Shown here piece by piece: positions 25,001 to 35,332 of a stretch of 53,198 bases of DNA. Below the pieces are notes generated by a model. The model saw only the letters and a list, made by a program, of their open reading frames with translations. It was not told the origin of the DNA and did no database searches. The stretch's first letter is position 1, and every line of letters starts with the position of its first letter. The stretch is from contig RXIW01000016.1 of assembly GCA_003989065.1 (NCBI GenBank), forward strand, positions 1 through 53,198. The letters run 5' to 3'. The stretch comes from Candidatus Competibacteraceae bacterium. Lineage in GTDB: Bacteria; Pseudomonadota; Gammaproteobacteria; Competibacterales; Competibacteraceae. Position numbers and translations under genes: made by a program.

Positions 25001-26302
25001 TTGTTCGAGCGTCCGCGCGGCGGTGAACGCGCCGTTCTGGTGCATCTGGTCCTTGATGGTTCCGACGATGCCCGGGATTTCGCCGAATTTCAGGAATTGG
25101 CTGCCTCAGCGGGCGCCGAATGCGTAGCGTCAGTTGGCGGTCGTCGGCAGTCGCCGGACCCGCGGCTGTTCGTCGGCAGCGGCAAGGCCGAGGAAATTCG
25201 CGACGCGGTGCAGGGCAATGGCGCGGCGCTGGTCATCTTCGACCATAACCTGTCGCCCGCCCAGGAGCGCAATCTCGAAGCCTTCCTGCAATGTCGGGTG
25301 ATCGGTCGCACCGGCTTGATCCTGGATATCTTCGCCCAGCGGGCGCGCAGCTTCGAAGGCAAGTTGCAGGTGGAGCTGGCGCAATTGCGCCATCTTTCCA
25401 CCCGCCTAGTGCGCGGCTGGACCCACCTGGAGCGCCAGCGGGGCGGCATCGGCCTGCGCGGACCGGGCGAGACCCAGCTGGAAACCGACCGCCGGTTGCT
25501 GGCCGACCGGATCCGGCAGATTGGTCTGCGTCTGGACCGGGTCGAGCGCCAGCGCGAGCAAGGACGGCGAGCCCGTCGCAAGGCCGATCTGCCGACAGTC
25601 TCGCTGGTCGGCTACACCAATGCCGGCAAATCCACTCTGTTCAATAGCTTGACGCAAGCAGGCGTCTATGCGGCCGATCAGTTGTTCGCGACCCTGGATC
25701 CCACTCTGCGGCGTCTGAATCTGCCCGGTGCCGAACCGATCGTGCTAGCCGACACCGTGGGGTTCATCAGCCATCTGCCGCACGAGCTGGTGGCCGCTTT
25801 CCGTTCGACCCTCCAGGAAACCTGTGAAGCCAGCCTGTTGCTCCACGTGATCGACGCCGGTCATCCCGATCGTGATGCGGTCATCGGGCAGGTCGAGGCC
25901 GTACTGGAGAGTATCGGAGCGGAGACGGTGCCGCGTCTGCAGGTGTTCAACAAGATCGACGTGACCGGCGATACCCCACGGGTGGAGCGGGACGCCGAAG
26001 GTCAGGCGCAGGCTGTGTGGCTATCGGCGGCGACCGGAGCGGGAACCGACCTGTTGATTTCGGCTTTGAGCGAGCGCATCCGGGGCGAGGCCGTGTATGC
26101 TCAATTGTGTCTGCCCGCAGCGGAAGTGCGGCTGCGGTCCCGGCTGTTCAGCTTGGGCGCAGTCGTGGCCGAGCAGATCGGACCGACCGGCGAATGGTTG
26201 ATCGAAGTGCGCACGTCGCGCGGCAATATGGATCTATTATGTCGCCGACATGGCCTGCGGGCGGAATGGGTACGTTCGGGTTTTGAGAGCCCGGTGGTGT
26301 GA
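25001..26302 (+). CDS. hflX: GTPase HflX
   Basis: 433 residues from a TTG start. The HflX N-terminal domain (FVGSGKAEEI; GGIGLRGPGETQLETDRR) is followed by the GTPase domain: G1 GYTNAGKS near residue 207, DTVGF (G3), NKID (G4) and SA (G5). HflX binds the 50S subunit and splits or rescues stalled ribosomes under heat stress. TTG 25001 is preferred because GGGAGGT stands 3-4 bases before it and E. coli HflX begins at the same alignment point (FDRY, here LFERP). An ATG at 24941 overlaps hfq and has no ribosome site. hflK follows after 30 bp. Confidence 0.94.
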   Translation: MFERPRGGERAVLVHLVLDGSDDARDFAEFQELAASAGAECVASVGGRRQSPDPRLFVGSGKAEEIRDAVQGNGAALVIFDHNLSPAQERNLEAFLQCRVIGRTGLILDIFAQRARSFEGKLQVELAQLRHLSTRLVRGWTHLERQRGGIGLRGPGETQLETDRRLLADRIRQIGLRLDRVERQREQGRRARRKADLPTVSLVGYTNAGKSTLFNSLTQAGVYAADQLFATLDPTLRRLNLPGAEPIVLADTVGFISHLPHELVAAFRSTLQETCEASLLLHVIDAGHPDRDAVIGQVEAVLESIGAETVPRLQVFNKIDVTGDTPRVERDAEGQAQAVWLSAATGAGTDLLISALSERIRGEAVYAQLCLPAAEVRLRSRLFSLGAVVAEQIGPTGEWLIEVRTSRGNMDLLCRRHGLRAEWVRSGFESPVV

Positions 26303-26332
26303 ACGGTGCTGAAACGAGGTTTGGGGTACAAC

Positions 26333-27574
26333 ATGGCCTGGAATGAACCGGGAGGCGGCGGTAACCGCGATCCCTGGAGCGGAGGCGGCCGCGATCAAGG
26401 CCCTCCCGATCTGGATGAGGTGGTCCGCAAGCTGTCGGACAAGTTTGGCGCGCTGCTGGGTGGCCGGCAGGGTGGCGGTGACGGGGGTAGCGGCGCGGGT
26501 GCTTCGGGTCCCCGGTTCGTCGGCATTGGCCTGGTGATCGGGATCATTGCGCTGATCGGCTGGCTGGTGGCCAGCGTCTACATCGTCAACGAAGGCGAGC
26601 GGGGAGTCGTATTGCGCTTCGGCCGCTACCTGGAGACCACCATGCCTGGTCCCCATCTGCGGCTGTTCCCGATTGACCGCGTCGATATCGTGAACGTGGA
26701 GCAACGTCGTTTCCGCGAGGTCGGCTATCGTTCCGGCAGCGGCGGGGGACGGCAGCCGGCTGTCCGCTCCGTTCCCAAGGAAGCGCTGATGCTGACTCAG
26801 GATGAGAACATCGTGGACGTCCGGCTGGCGGTGCAGTACCAGATCCGGGATCCCTATCTGTATCTCTTCAGGGTGCTCGACCCGGAGGGTGTGTTGGTGC
26901 AGGTGGTGGAGAGCGCCACCCGCGAGACCATCGGCAAGAGTACCATGGATTTCGTGTTGACCGAGGGGCGTAGCGCCATCGTCACCGACATCCAGAAGCT
27001 GAGCCAGCGCATTCTGGATCAGTACGACACCGGCCTGCAGGTCATCACGGTCGTCTTGCAGGATGCCCAGCCGCCCGAGGAAGTGCAGGACGCCTTCGCC
27101 GACGCCATCAAGGCGCGTGAGGACGAACAGCGGCTGAAGAACGAGGCCGAGGCTTACGCCAACGAAGTGATTCCCCGGGCGCGCGGTCAGGCGGCGCGAC
27201 GGTTGCAAGAAGCCGCGGCCTATAAAGACCAGGTCGTAGCCCAGGCGCAGGGCGAGGCCAGTCGTTTCAATCAATTGTTGACCGCCTACCGACAAGCCCC
27301 GCAGGTGACTCGCGAACGCTTGTATCTGGAGACGCTGGAAACGGTGCTGTCGCGGGCGAGCAAGGTGCTGGTGGATATGAAGGGCAGCAACAATTTGCTG
27401 TATTTACCGCTGGATCGCATGCTCAAGGCCGGTGAAGGATCGGGCGCGAGCGATACGCACGCTCCTGGCGGCGCTGCAGCGTCCGAACCGTCGGCCAGCG
27501 TCTCGCCCCCGATCGATGGCAGTGCGGCCATGACGCGGCTGCGGGATCTCAGCCGGGGCCGGGAGGTGCGCTGA
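26333..27574 (+). CDS. hflK: HflK, SPFH-domain subunit of the FtsH modulator
   Basis: 413 residues. A Gly/Asp-rich N-terminus (MAWNEPGGGGNRDPW) is typical of HflK. A single membrane helix lies at about 66-88 (FVGIGLVIGIIALIGWLV), followed by the periplasmic SPFH/band-7 domain and a long helical region rich in E, R and A (about 255-345). HflK and HflC form a large cage around the membrane protease FtsH and limit its access to substrates. Its stop overlaps the hflC start (TGATG), indicating coupled translation. Confidence 0.95.
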   Translation: MAWNEPGGGGNRDPWSGGGRDQGPPDLDEVVRKLSDKFGALLGGRQGGGDGGSGAGASGPRFVGIGLVIGIIALIGWLVASVYIVNEGERGVVLRFGRYLETTMPGPHLRLFPIDRVDIVNVEQRRFREVGYRSGSGGGRQPAVRSVPKEALMLTQDENIVDVRLAVQYQIRDPYLYLFRVLDPEGVLVQVVESATRETIGKSTMDFVLTEGRSAIVTDIQKLSQRILDQYDTGLQVITVVLQDAQPPEEVQDAFADAIKAREDEQRLKNEAEAYANEVIPRARGQAARRLQEAAAYKDQVVAQAQGEASRFNQLLTAYRQAPQVTRERLYLETLETVLSRASKVLVDMKGSNNLLYLPLDRMLKAGEGSGASDTHAPGGAAASEPSASVSPPIDGSAAMTRLRDLSRGREVR

Positions 27575-28455
27575 TGGCCTTATCGCAAGTATCGATGTCC
27601 CGTAATACGGTGCTGGGAGCACTGGTGGCCGTAGTGGCGCTGGTGTCGCTGTCCTTGTTCACGGTCGACGAAACCCAGACCGCCATCCGTTTTCAACTGG
27701 GCGAAATCGTCGAAGCCAATTATCCCCCTGGCCTGCACTGGAAGTGGCCGCTGATCAACAATGTCCGCAAGTTCGATCGCCGGCTGCAAACGCTGGATAC
27801 CGAGCCGGAGCGCTTTCTGACCGCCGAGAAGAAGAACGTCATCGTCGATTCCTTCGCCATGTGGCAGGTCGAGGATGTCCGTAAGTTCTACACGACGGTC
27901 GGCGGTGACCCGACCCAGGCCAATGTTCGCCTGGATCAGATTGTCAAGGACAGCCTGCGCAGCGAATTCAGCAAACGCAGCATTCAGGAAGTGGTGTCCG
28001 GCGACCGTGACCAGATCATGGAAACCCTGAGCCGCCTGCTGAAGGAACAGGCCACCCAGCTGGGGATCAAGGCGGTGGACGTGCGCATCAAGCGCATCGA
28101 CTTGCCGCCCGATGTCAGCAGTTCGGTGTTTAGCCGGATGAAAGCCGAGCGCCTGCGGGTGGCCAAGGATTTCCGCTCCCGTGGAGCCGAGGCTGCCGAA
28201 CGCATTCGCGCCGATGCCGACCGTCAGAGCACGGTGTTGCTGGCCGAAGCTTATCGCGATGCCGAGCATCAGCGCGGCGAAGGCGATGCCCAGGCGACCG
28301 AAATCTATGCCCAGGCTTACGGCAAGGATCTGGATTTCTACACCTTCAATCGCAGCCTGTCGGCTTACCGGCAGAGCTTCAGCTCCAAGGACGATGTGTT
28401 GGTGTTGCAGCCGGATGATTTCCAATTCTTCCGCTTTTTCAATCAGTCGCAATGA
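27574..28455 (+). CDS. hflC: HflC, SPFH-domain subunit of the FtsH modulator
   Basis: 293 residues. An N-terminal membrane helix (about 11-30) and SPFH domain (DETQTAIRFQLGEI; YPPGLHWKWPLI) lead into a coiled-coil region and the conserved end YRQSFSSKDDVLVLQPDDFQFF-type segment. It partners with HflK in the membrane cage around FtsH. A GGGAGG site lies inside the end of hflK, and the start overlaps the hflK stop by one base. Confidence 0.95.
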   Translation: MALSQVSMSRNTVLGALVAVVALVSLSLFTVDETQTAIRFQLGEIVEANYPPGLHWKWPLINNVRKFDRRLQTLDTEPERFLTAEKKNVIVDSFAMWQVEDVRKFYTTVGGDPTQANVRLDQIVKDSLRSEFSKRSIQEVVSGDRDQIMETLSRLLKEQATQLGIKAVDVRIKRIDLPPDVSSSVFSRMKAERLRVAKDFRSRGAEAAERIRADADRQSTVLLAEAYRDAEHQRGEGDAQATEIYAQAYGKDLDFYTFNRSLSAYRQSFSSKDDVLVLQPDDFQFFRFFNQSQ

Positions 28456-28518
28456 GCGGGACGATGAGACGCCAAGTGGACGGCAACGGCGTCATCGTTC
28501 CGACCGGCGAGCGCCGCC

Positions 28519-28704
28519 ATGTGGGATGAGTTGCTGGCGGCGCTCGGCTTGATGCTGGTGCTGGAAGGGATCTTGCCGTTTCTGAGCCCGCGCACCTCAC
28601 GGCAATCCCTGCTGCGTATGGCCCACCTAAACGACCGCATCCTGCGGTTGGTTGGGCTGACCAGCATGTCGTGCGGTCTGCTGGTGTTGTATCTTTTCCG
28701 TTGA
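28519..28704 (+). CDS. DUF2065 family small membrane protein (YjeT-like)
   Basis: 61 residues with two hydrophobic segments (about 4-24 and 42-60) separated by a basic loop (SPRTSRQSLLRM). This matches DUF2065/YjeT, a small inner-membrane protein almost always found between hflC and hisZ or purA. Function is unknown; its constant linkage suggests a role with HflKC. Start chosen from family length. Confidence 0.87.
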   Translation: MWDELLAALGLMLVLEGILPFLSPRTSRQSLLRMAHLNDRILRLVGLTSMSCGLLVLYLFR

Positions 28705-28754
28705 GCCGGTCCTCTGGACCGGCGTCGTTCGCTCCGAGTGCGTGACTCCCCACT

Positions 28755-29948
28755 ATGATCCCTCAAGACCGCTGGCTATTGCCCGAAGGCATCGAAGAAA
28801 TCCTGCCCCCCGCTGCGGGCCGACTGGAGCAGCTGCGCCGTGATCTGCTCGGCTTATACCAGTCGTGGGGATATGAATTGGTCGTTCCGCCGCTGATCGA
28901 GTTTCTGGAATCGCTGTTGACCGGCGCCGGCGACGATCTGGAATTGCAGACCTTCAAGCTGACCGACCAGTTGAGCGGCCGGATGATGGGGGTGCGGGCC
29001 GACATGACCCCACAGGTGGCGCGGATCGATGCCCATCTGCTCAAGCGCGAAGGGCCTTCCCGCCTATGCTATATGGGGGCCGTGTTGCGAACCCGCGCCG
29101 ATGGTTTCGGTGGTTCGCGCAGCCCTTACCAGGCCGGGGTCGAGCTGTATGGCCATCGCGGCCACGAGAGCGACCTGGAAGTGTTGATGCTGATGCTGGA
29201 AACCTTGCAGGTGGCCAGGGTCGGCGCAGTGCATCTGGATTTGGGCCACGTGGCGATTTTCCGGGCGCTGATCGGTCAGGCGGGACTGAGCCGGGAGCGT
29301 GAGGTGCTGTTGTTCGAGGCGCTGCAACGCAAGGCTTTGCCAGAGATTCGGCAGCGCTTGGCCGAGTGGGCGCTGCCGACGCTGAGCCATCAATGGTTGC
29401 TGGCGCTGGCCGAGCTGAACGGGGGACCGGAGATCCTGGATGTGGCCGATGCGCGGCTGGCGGCCGCCGGCGAAGCGGTCCGCGCCAGTCTAGCCAGCCT
29501 GCGCTGGCTGGTGGACATGTTGCGACGGCAGTGGCCGGATTTGCCGATTCACATCGACTTGGCGGAATTGCGGGGCTATTACTATCACACCGGTGTGCTG
29601 TTCTCGGCCTACGTGCCGGGGCAGGGCCAGGCGGTGGCGCAGGGCGGACGCTATGACGAGATCGGCCAGGTTTTCGGCCGGGCGCGGCCGGCAACCGGCT
29701 TTAGCACTGACTTGGCCACCTTGCTGCTGCTAGGTGCGACGCCGGAGGTGGCGGCAACCGGTGTTTACGCCCCGCCAGTGGGCGATGGCGCGCTGGAGCG
29801 CCAGGTCGCGGCCTTGCGCAGCCAGGGCGAGCGGGTGGTTCGGGCGTTGCCGGGCGCTGCGGTGGAGCCCCGCAGCCTCGGTTGTGATCGAGTTTTGGCG
29901 CAACGGGACGAGGAGTGGCTTGTCATCCCGTTGCCATTCAATCCGTAA
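28755..29948 (+). CDS. hisZ: ATP phosphoribosyltransferase regulatory subunit
   Basis: 397 residues. A histidyl-tRNA-synthetase-like paralogue that lacks tRNA charging and instead pairs with short-form HisG to catalyse the first step of histidine synthesis. It has the HisZ opening (WLLPEGIEEILPPAAGRLEQLRRDLL), class II core blocks (MGVRADMTPQVARIDAH), and GGRYDEIGQVFGRARPATGFS. It sits between the DUF2065 gene and purA as in many gammaproteobacteria without the enteric long HisG. Confidence 0.96.
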   Translation: MIPQDRWLLPEGIEEILPPAAGRLEQLRRDLLGLYQSWGYELVVPPLIEFLESLLTGAGDDLELQTFKLTDQLSGRMMGVRADMTPQVARIDAHLLKREGPSRLCYMGAVLRTRADGFGGSRSPYQAGVELYGHRGHESDLEVLMLMLETLQVARVGAVHLDLGHVAIFRALIGQAGLSREREVLLFEALQRKALPEIRQRLAEWALPTLSHQWLLALAELNGGPEILDVADARLAAAGEAVRASLASLRWLVDMLRRQWPDLPIHIDLAELRGYYYHTGVLFSAYVPGQGQAVAQGGRYDEIGQVFGRARPATGFSTDLATLLLLGATPEVAATGVYAPPVGDGALERQVAALRSQGERVVRALPGAAVEPRSLGCDRVLAQRDEEWLVIPLPFNP

Positions 29949-29956
29949 AAGGGTGA

Positions 29957-31267
<1,311 letters not shown>

Positions 31268-31285
31268 GCGGCCTTTGGCCAAATG

Positions 31286-31310
31286 CCCCCTCTGCCTCGG
31301 GAGGGGGTTT
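31286..31310 (+). terminator. Probable terminator after purA
   Basis: CCCCCTC (31286-31292) and GAGGGGG (31301-31307) form a strong stem with an 8-nt loop, followed by TTT, 19 bases after the purA stop. The T-run is short, but position and stability fit an intrinsic terminator. Confidence 0.55.
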
Positions 31311-31322
31311 CGACAGCGGCGC

Positions 31323-31480
31323 TCAACGATTCTGTTCGTACCACTCCTCGAAGCGCTGCGGCTCGGCCAGCCGACCCTTCAAGTAAGGCTTCTCCAATAT
31401 CTTGGCGATTCTGGCGCTATTGGATCAGGTAAGCCTCGTATTGCCTCGATCACCTCGGCATGATCATGAAAAACTGATAG
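31323..31480 (-). pseudogene. Possible degraded gene remnant of unknown family
   Basis: On the minus strand a protein-like C-terminus ending in GRLAEPQRFEEWYEQNR and a TGA runs from about 31415 down to 31323. Just upstream, in a neighbouring frame, a further protein-like stretch (VFHDHAEVIEAIRGLPDP) appears as if joined by one frameshift near 31420. Neither part is long enough to be a gene and I do not recognise the family. It may be the tail of a lost gene between purA and the adenosyltransferase, or chance. Confidence 0.3.
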
Positions 31481-31495
31481 GTGATAAGAGGTGGA

Positions 31496-31524
31496 GTGAG
31501 ATGCATGGTCGTGGGGAGTACAAT
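31496..31524 (+). promoter_or_regulatory. Candidate promoter for the cobalamin adenosyltransferase
   Basis: GTGAGA (31496-31501), 17 bp, TACAAT (31519-31524), about 50 bases before the ATG at 31573. No cobalamin-riboswitch (B12-box) sequence was noticed in the leader. Confidence 0.35.
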
Positions 31525-31572
31525 CACTGCACATTCCCTCATTCCCCGAACGAACACGCTGAAGGAGCGACG

Positions 31573-32127
31573 ATGGGCCATCGACTTTCCCGCATCTATA
31601 CCCGTACTGGCGACAACGGTACGACCGGGTTGGGCAACGGCGAACGGGTCGCCAAGGACTGCTTGCGGATTGAAGCGATCGGTACAGTGGACGAACTGAA
31701 CTGTGCGATTGGTCGGGTGCTGACCCATGATCTGCGTGAAGCGTCGCGGACTTGCTTGCAGGAGGTGCAGCACAAGCTGTTCGATTTGGGAGGGGAACTG
31801 AGTATTCCGGGCTATCAGGCGGTACGGGCCGAGGATGTGGAGCGGTTGGAGGCCACGCTGACCGAATTCAATGCCCAACTGCCGCCGTTGAAGGAGTTCA
31901 TCCTGCCCGGAGGCGGCCGAGCGGCGGCTGACTGCCACATGGCCCGTGCGATCTGTCGGCGGGCCGAGCGGCGGGTGGTTTCTCTGGCTCAGAGCGAGGA
32001 GATCGGCGAGTCGGTGCAGGTCTACTTGAACCGACTGTCCGATCTGTTGTTCGTCCTGTGCCGGATTCTGGCGCGGGACGAGGGTGGGGTCGAGGTGTTG
32101 TGGCGCAATCCGGGGCGCACCGCCTGA
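31573..32127 (+). CDS. PduO-type cob(I)alamin adenosyltransferase
   Basis: 184 residues. Transfers the adenosyl group of ATP to cob(I)alamin, giving coenzyme B12. It has the PduO signatures: the N-terminal YTRTGDNGTTGLGNGERV nucleotide loop, EAIGTVDELNCAIG, and RRAERRVVSL. AAGGAG lies 5 bases before ATG 31573. Earlier in-frame starts are ruled out by this site and by family length. No B12-dependent enzyme lies in the window, so its client (for example methylmalonyl-CoA mutase or a reductase) is elsewhere. Converges on rlmL. Confidence 0.93.
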   Translation: MGHRLSRIYTRTGDNGTTGLGNGERVAKDCLRIEAIGTVDELNCAIGRVLTHDLREASRTCLQEVQHKLFDLGGELSIPGYQAVRAEDVERLEATLTEFNAQLPPLKEFILPGGGRAAADCHMARAICRRAERRVVSLAQSEEIGESVQVYLNRLSDLLFVLCRILARDEGGVEVLWRNPGRTA

Positions 32128-32199
32128 AGCTCTTTGGCAGGAGAGAGCGACCTGCGCTTCATGCCGTGATGGCAGCTGGTTGCTCCAGCGCTGGTCTCC

Positions 32200-34359
32200 T
32201 TAGGATGCCACGGTCAGTAGCCAGCACTGGTGAATCCTGGGATTGCGGGCGAAATCGAGCGGCAGGGTGGGTCGACTCCAGTCCTCGATCCGCACATCGG
32301 CCAGAGCCTCGCGGTCCAATTTGAATTTACGGTGGTTGGTGGAAAAGACCAGCGCACCACCAGGGGCCAGCAGGCGCAAGGCCAGTCGCAGCAATTCGAC
32401 ATGGTCGCGTTGCACATCGAAGCTTTGCGGCGTGCGCTTGGAGTTGGAAAAGGTGGGCGGGTCGAGAAAGATCAGATCGTAACGCTCCCGCGCCCACAGT
32501 AGCCATTGCCGGCAGTCGGCCCGGACCAGCTCGTGCTGTGGACCGTGAATGCCGTTCAATTCCAGATTACGGCGAGCCCAGTCCAGATAAGTGGCCGACG
32601 AATCCACGGTGGTGGTATGACTGGCCTCTCCCAGCGCCGCCTGAACGGTGGCGGTTCCGGTATAACCGAACAGGTTGAGAAAACGCCGACCGGTCGCCAG
32701 CTCGCCCAAGCGTTGCCGGGTGATGCGGTGGTCGAGAAACACGCCGGTGTCGAGATAGTCGGTGAAGTTGACCAGGAAGCGGGCTTTCCCCTCGTGGATC
32801 GGGTGGAACTGGCCTTGGGTGGCCTGCTTCTGATACTGGCTGGTACCGCGCTGGCGTTGGCGCACCTTGAGAAAGACCCGCTCCGCCGGTAATTCCAGCA
32901 CCGCCGGCAGGACCGCCATGACCTGTTCCAGCCGCTCGTGGGCGCGCTCGGCGTCCACCGTGGCGGGCGGAGCGTATTCCTGCACGTGCAGCCATTGCTC
33001 ATAGCGATCGATGGCGACCGCATACTCGGGCAGATCGGCATCATAGAGCCGATAACAACTGACGCCCTCCCGTTCGGCCCAACGCTCTAGATGGCGCAGG
33101 TTTTTGCGCAGGCGATTGACGAAGCCCTCTGCGCCCTGCTCGACGGCCTGTTCCAGTGCCCGCGCCTGGCTGCGCTGGTTGGCGGCTTCCCGGTTCACGA
33201 ACCACTCCGGCTCGACCCGAAAGCGCAGAAGTCGGCAATCGAGCGGGCCGTTGTGAAAAGCATGGGTCTTGATGGCGCGCAATCCCATCCGTTTGCCAAG
33301 TTCGGGATTACCGGTGAAGACCGCTGCTTGCCAGCCGGTAAAACGGTTTTTCAACCGATCGCCGAGCTGCGCGTACAACGATGCCAACTGATCCTGGTCA
33401 CCCAGCCGCTCGCCATAGGGCGGATTGGCGATCAGCAGGCCCGGTGATCCTGATGGCGGTTCGGCGGTGGTCAGTTCCCGGCGCGTGATCCGGATCTGGT
33501 CGGCGACGCCGGCGCGCTCGGCGTTGAGCTGGGCCGCGCGGACAGCCCTGGGATCGTGGTCGCTGGCCAGGATCGGCGGGATACGGGCTCGACCGGCCTC
33601 GCGCCGCTCCCGCGCCTCGGCCAGCAAGCGATTCCACAGTGCAGGGATATGGCCCAGCCAGCCGCTGAAGCCCCAGTGGTCGCGCAACAGCCCCGGAGCA
33701 TGATCGCCGGCGATCCAAGCAGCTTCGATCGCCAGGGTTCCGGAACCGCACAGCGGGTCCAGCAGGGGACCGCCCGTGGCGGCGATGGCGAGCCAATCAG
33801 CTTTCAACAGCAGTGCGGCAGCCAGGGTTTCCTTCAATGGCGCGATCACGCTGGCCTCGCGGTAACCGCGCCGGTGCAGGCTGTCGCCGGACAGGTCGAG
33901 GCTGACGATAGCCTGGTTGTCCCGCAGTTGAACCTGAATGCGCAGATCCGGTCGTTGGCGGTCGACGCTGGGTCGGCGGCCGCACTGCGCCCGAAAGCGG
34001 TCGACGATGGCGTCCTTGACCCGCTGAGCGCCGTAATGGCTGTGATCGACACCGGGGCATACGCCACTGAATTCGACGCTGAGCGTGCCGTCTGGAGCCA
34101 GGTGCTCTTCCCAGGGCAGGGCATGGATGCCGCTGTATAGCGCTTCGGCGGTGTCGACGGGAAATTCGGCCAGCGGTAGCAGCAGTCGGCTGGCGGTCCG
34201 GGACCACAGACAGGCGCGATAGGCTGTCTCCAGGGAGCCGCGAAACTGGATTCCGCCGCGCATCGGTTTGGCGTCCGTTGCGCCCCATTGGGCCAGTTCG
34301 GCGATCAACAGGGGTTCGATGCCAGTCGGCGCGGTGGCGATGAACATCTGTGTGTCCAT
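32200..34359 (-). CDS. rlmL: Bifunctional 23S rRNA methyltransferase RlmKL
   Basis: 719 residues, two fused SAM methyltransferases as in E. coli RlmKL. N-terminal half: THUMP domain, then the RlmL (m2G2445) catalytic domain with DPLCGSGTLAIEAAWIA and NPPYGERLG. C-terminal half: the RlmK (m7G2069) domain with LNLFGYTGTATVQAALG and DPPTFSNSKR. Modifies helix 74 of 23S rRNA during large-subunit assembly. The ybaK stop is 3 bp before its start, so the two are likely co-transcribed. Confidence 0.96.
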   Translation of the reverse strand: MDTQMFIATAPTGIEPLLIAELAQWGATDAKPMRGGIQFRGSLETAYRACLWSRTASRLLLPLAEFPVDTAEALYSGIHALPWEEHLAPDGTLSVEFSGVCPGVDHSHYGAQRVKDAIVDRFRAQCGRRPSVDRQRPDLRIQVQLRDNQAIVSLDLSGDSLHRRGYREASVIAPLKETLAAALLLKADWLAIAATGGPLLDPLCGSGTLAIEAAWIAGDHAPGLLRDHWGFSGWLGHIPALWNRLLAEARERREAGRARIPPILASDHDPRAVRAAQLNAERAGVADQIRITRRELTTAEPPSGSPGLLIANPPYGERLGDQDQLASLYAQLGDRLKNRFTGWQAAVFTGNPELGKRMGLRAIKTHAFHNGPLDCRLLRFRVEPEWFVNREAANQRSQARALEQAVEQGAEGFVNRLRKNLRHLERWAEREGVSCYRLYDADLPEYAVAIDRYEQWLHVQEYAPPATVDAERAHERLEQVMAVLPAVLELPAERVFLKVRQRQRGTSQYQKQATQGQFHPIHEGKARFLVNFTDYLDTGVFLDHRITRQRLGELATGRRFLNLFGYTGTATVQAALGEASHTTTVDSSATYLDWARRNLELNGIHGPQHELVRADCRQWLLWARERYDLIFLDPPTFSNSKRTPQSFDVQRDHVELLRLALRLLAPGGALVFSTNHRKFKLDREALADVRIEDWSRPTLPLDFARNPRIHQCWLLTVAS

Positions 34360-34362
34360 GGC

Positions 34363-34851
34363 TCAGTCTTCGATGGCGACGGTGACTAGCGTCGGCTGCA
34401 GCAGGCGCTGGACCTCGGTCGGTGGCAGTCCGACCAAGAAGCCGCGCTTGCCGCCGTTGATGTAGATCTGCGGCAGTTCGAGGATGCTGGCTTCCATGTA
34501 GACCGGCATCGGTTTGCGCGTTCCGAATGGCGAGGTGCCCCCGACTAGGTAGCCGCTGTGCTTGTTGGCGACGGCGGGATCGCAGGGGTTGATGGTCTTG
34601 ACATCCAGCAGGCGGGCCAGCGTGCGCGTGGAGACTTTGCGATCGCCATGCATCAACACGATGAGCGGTTGCCGGCGCTCGTCTTCCATGATGAGCGTCT
34701 TGATCACGCTGTGTTCATCGACATCCAGGCAAACTGCGCTATGCGCGGTGCCACCATGTTCCTCGTAAGGATAGAGATGGCCGCTAAAGTCGACGTTGTG
34801 TTTGTGCAACAAACGGGTCGCCGGTGTGACCGGCAATTTTTCCTTGCTCAT
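34363..34851 (-). CDS. ybaK: Cys-tRNA(Pro)/Cys-tRNA(Cys) deacylase YbaK
   Basis: 162 residues of the YbaK/EbsC editing-domain family, which hydrolyses Cys mischarged on tRNA(Pro) in trans. The N-terminus PVTPATRLLHKHNVDFSGHLYPYEEHG is diagnostic, with a K-T-L central helix (SVIKTLIM) and GGTSPFGTRKPMPVYME near residue 105 matching the conserved glycine loop and catalytic region. It directly precedes rlmL, and upstream of its start the sequence turns AT-rich. Confidence 0.94.
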   Translation of the reverse strand: MSKEKLPVTPATRLLHKHNVDFSGHLYPYEEHGGTAHSAVCLDVDEHSVIKTLIMEDERRQPLIVLMHGDRKVSTRTLARLLDVKTINPCDPAVANKHSGYLVGGTSPFGTRKPMPVYMEASILELPQIYINGGKRGFLVGLPPTEVQRLLQPTLVTVAIED

Positions 34852-35332
34852 ACTGATCTCTAAGGGGATATACGCGATTGAGAATATATTTCATTTAATT
34901 TCGTTTCGCGTTACGGAATATGGCTATTTTATTTCATTTCAGTTTATCGGCTTTATCGTTAAATTTTTTTTCGTACTCAATGAGGGGAATTAATTGTGTT
35001 GTTGTTATTTTGTCATTTTAATAATAGGTTGTATTTTTAATAAAATATTATCAATTTTGCTACTTAATAAACCATTTTATCATTGTATTTATTATTAAAT
35101 TCATCCACATCAATTCATTGATAAGAATGACTCCTGTTTAATAACTCAGGCATGTTGCGACTTTATTGTTGCCATTATGATAATAAAGCGATCGATCGTG
35201 AATTGTGGTGGGTCTGTGTTGCTGTGGTGCAAAATGATTTTGGTTCCTCTGATTCTTGCTTTGTGAAATGCGCTTTGGTTAGAGTGAAAAAAAGCGAATT
35301 CTGGATTGTTTGTTTGGGAGGATATTTCAAAG
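34852..35332. other. Strongly AT-rich gene-free stretch
   Basis: About 480 bp with long A/T runs, in sharp contrast to the GC-rich genes on both sides. Short frames inside it look like chance. It contains a 14-bp palindrome ATCAAT-TC-ATTGAT at 35109-35122 and a CGATCGATCG motif near 35190. It separates divergent ybaK and the YcbK-like gene, so it must hold their promoters. Its size and composition suggest extra regulation, an H-NS-like silenced tract, or a relic of inserted DNA. Confidence 0.6.

Noticed and set aside
31440..31572. Cobalamin riboswitch before the adenosyltransferase
   Set aside because: No B12-box-like sequence or fitting helices were seen in the short leader.
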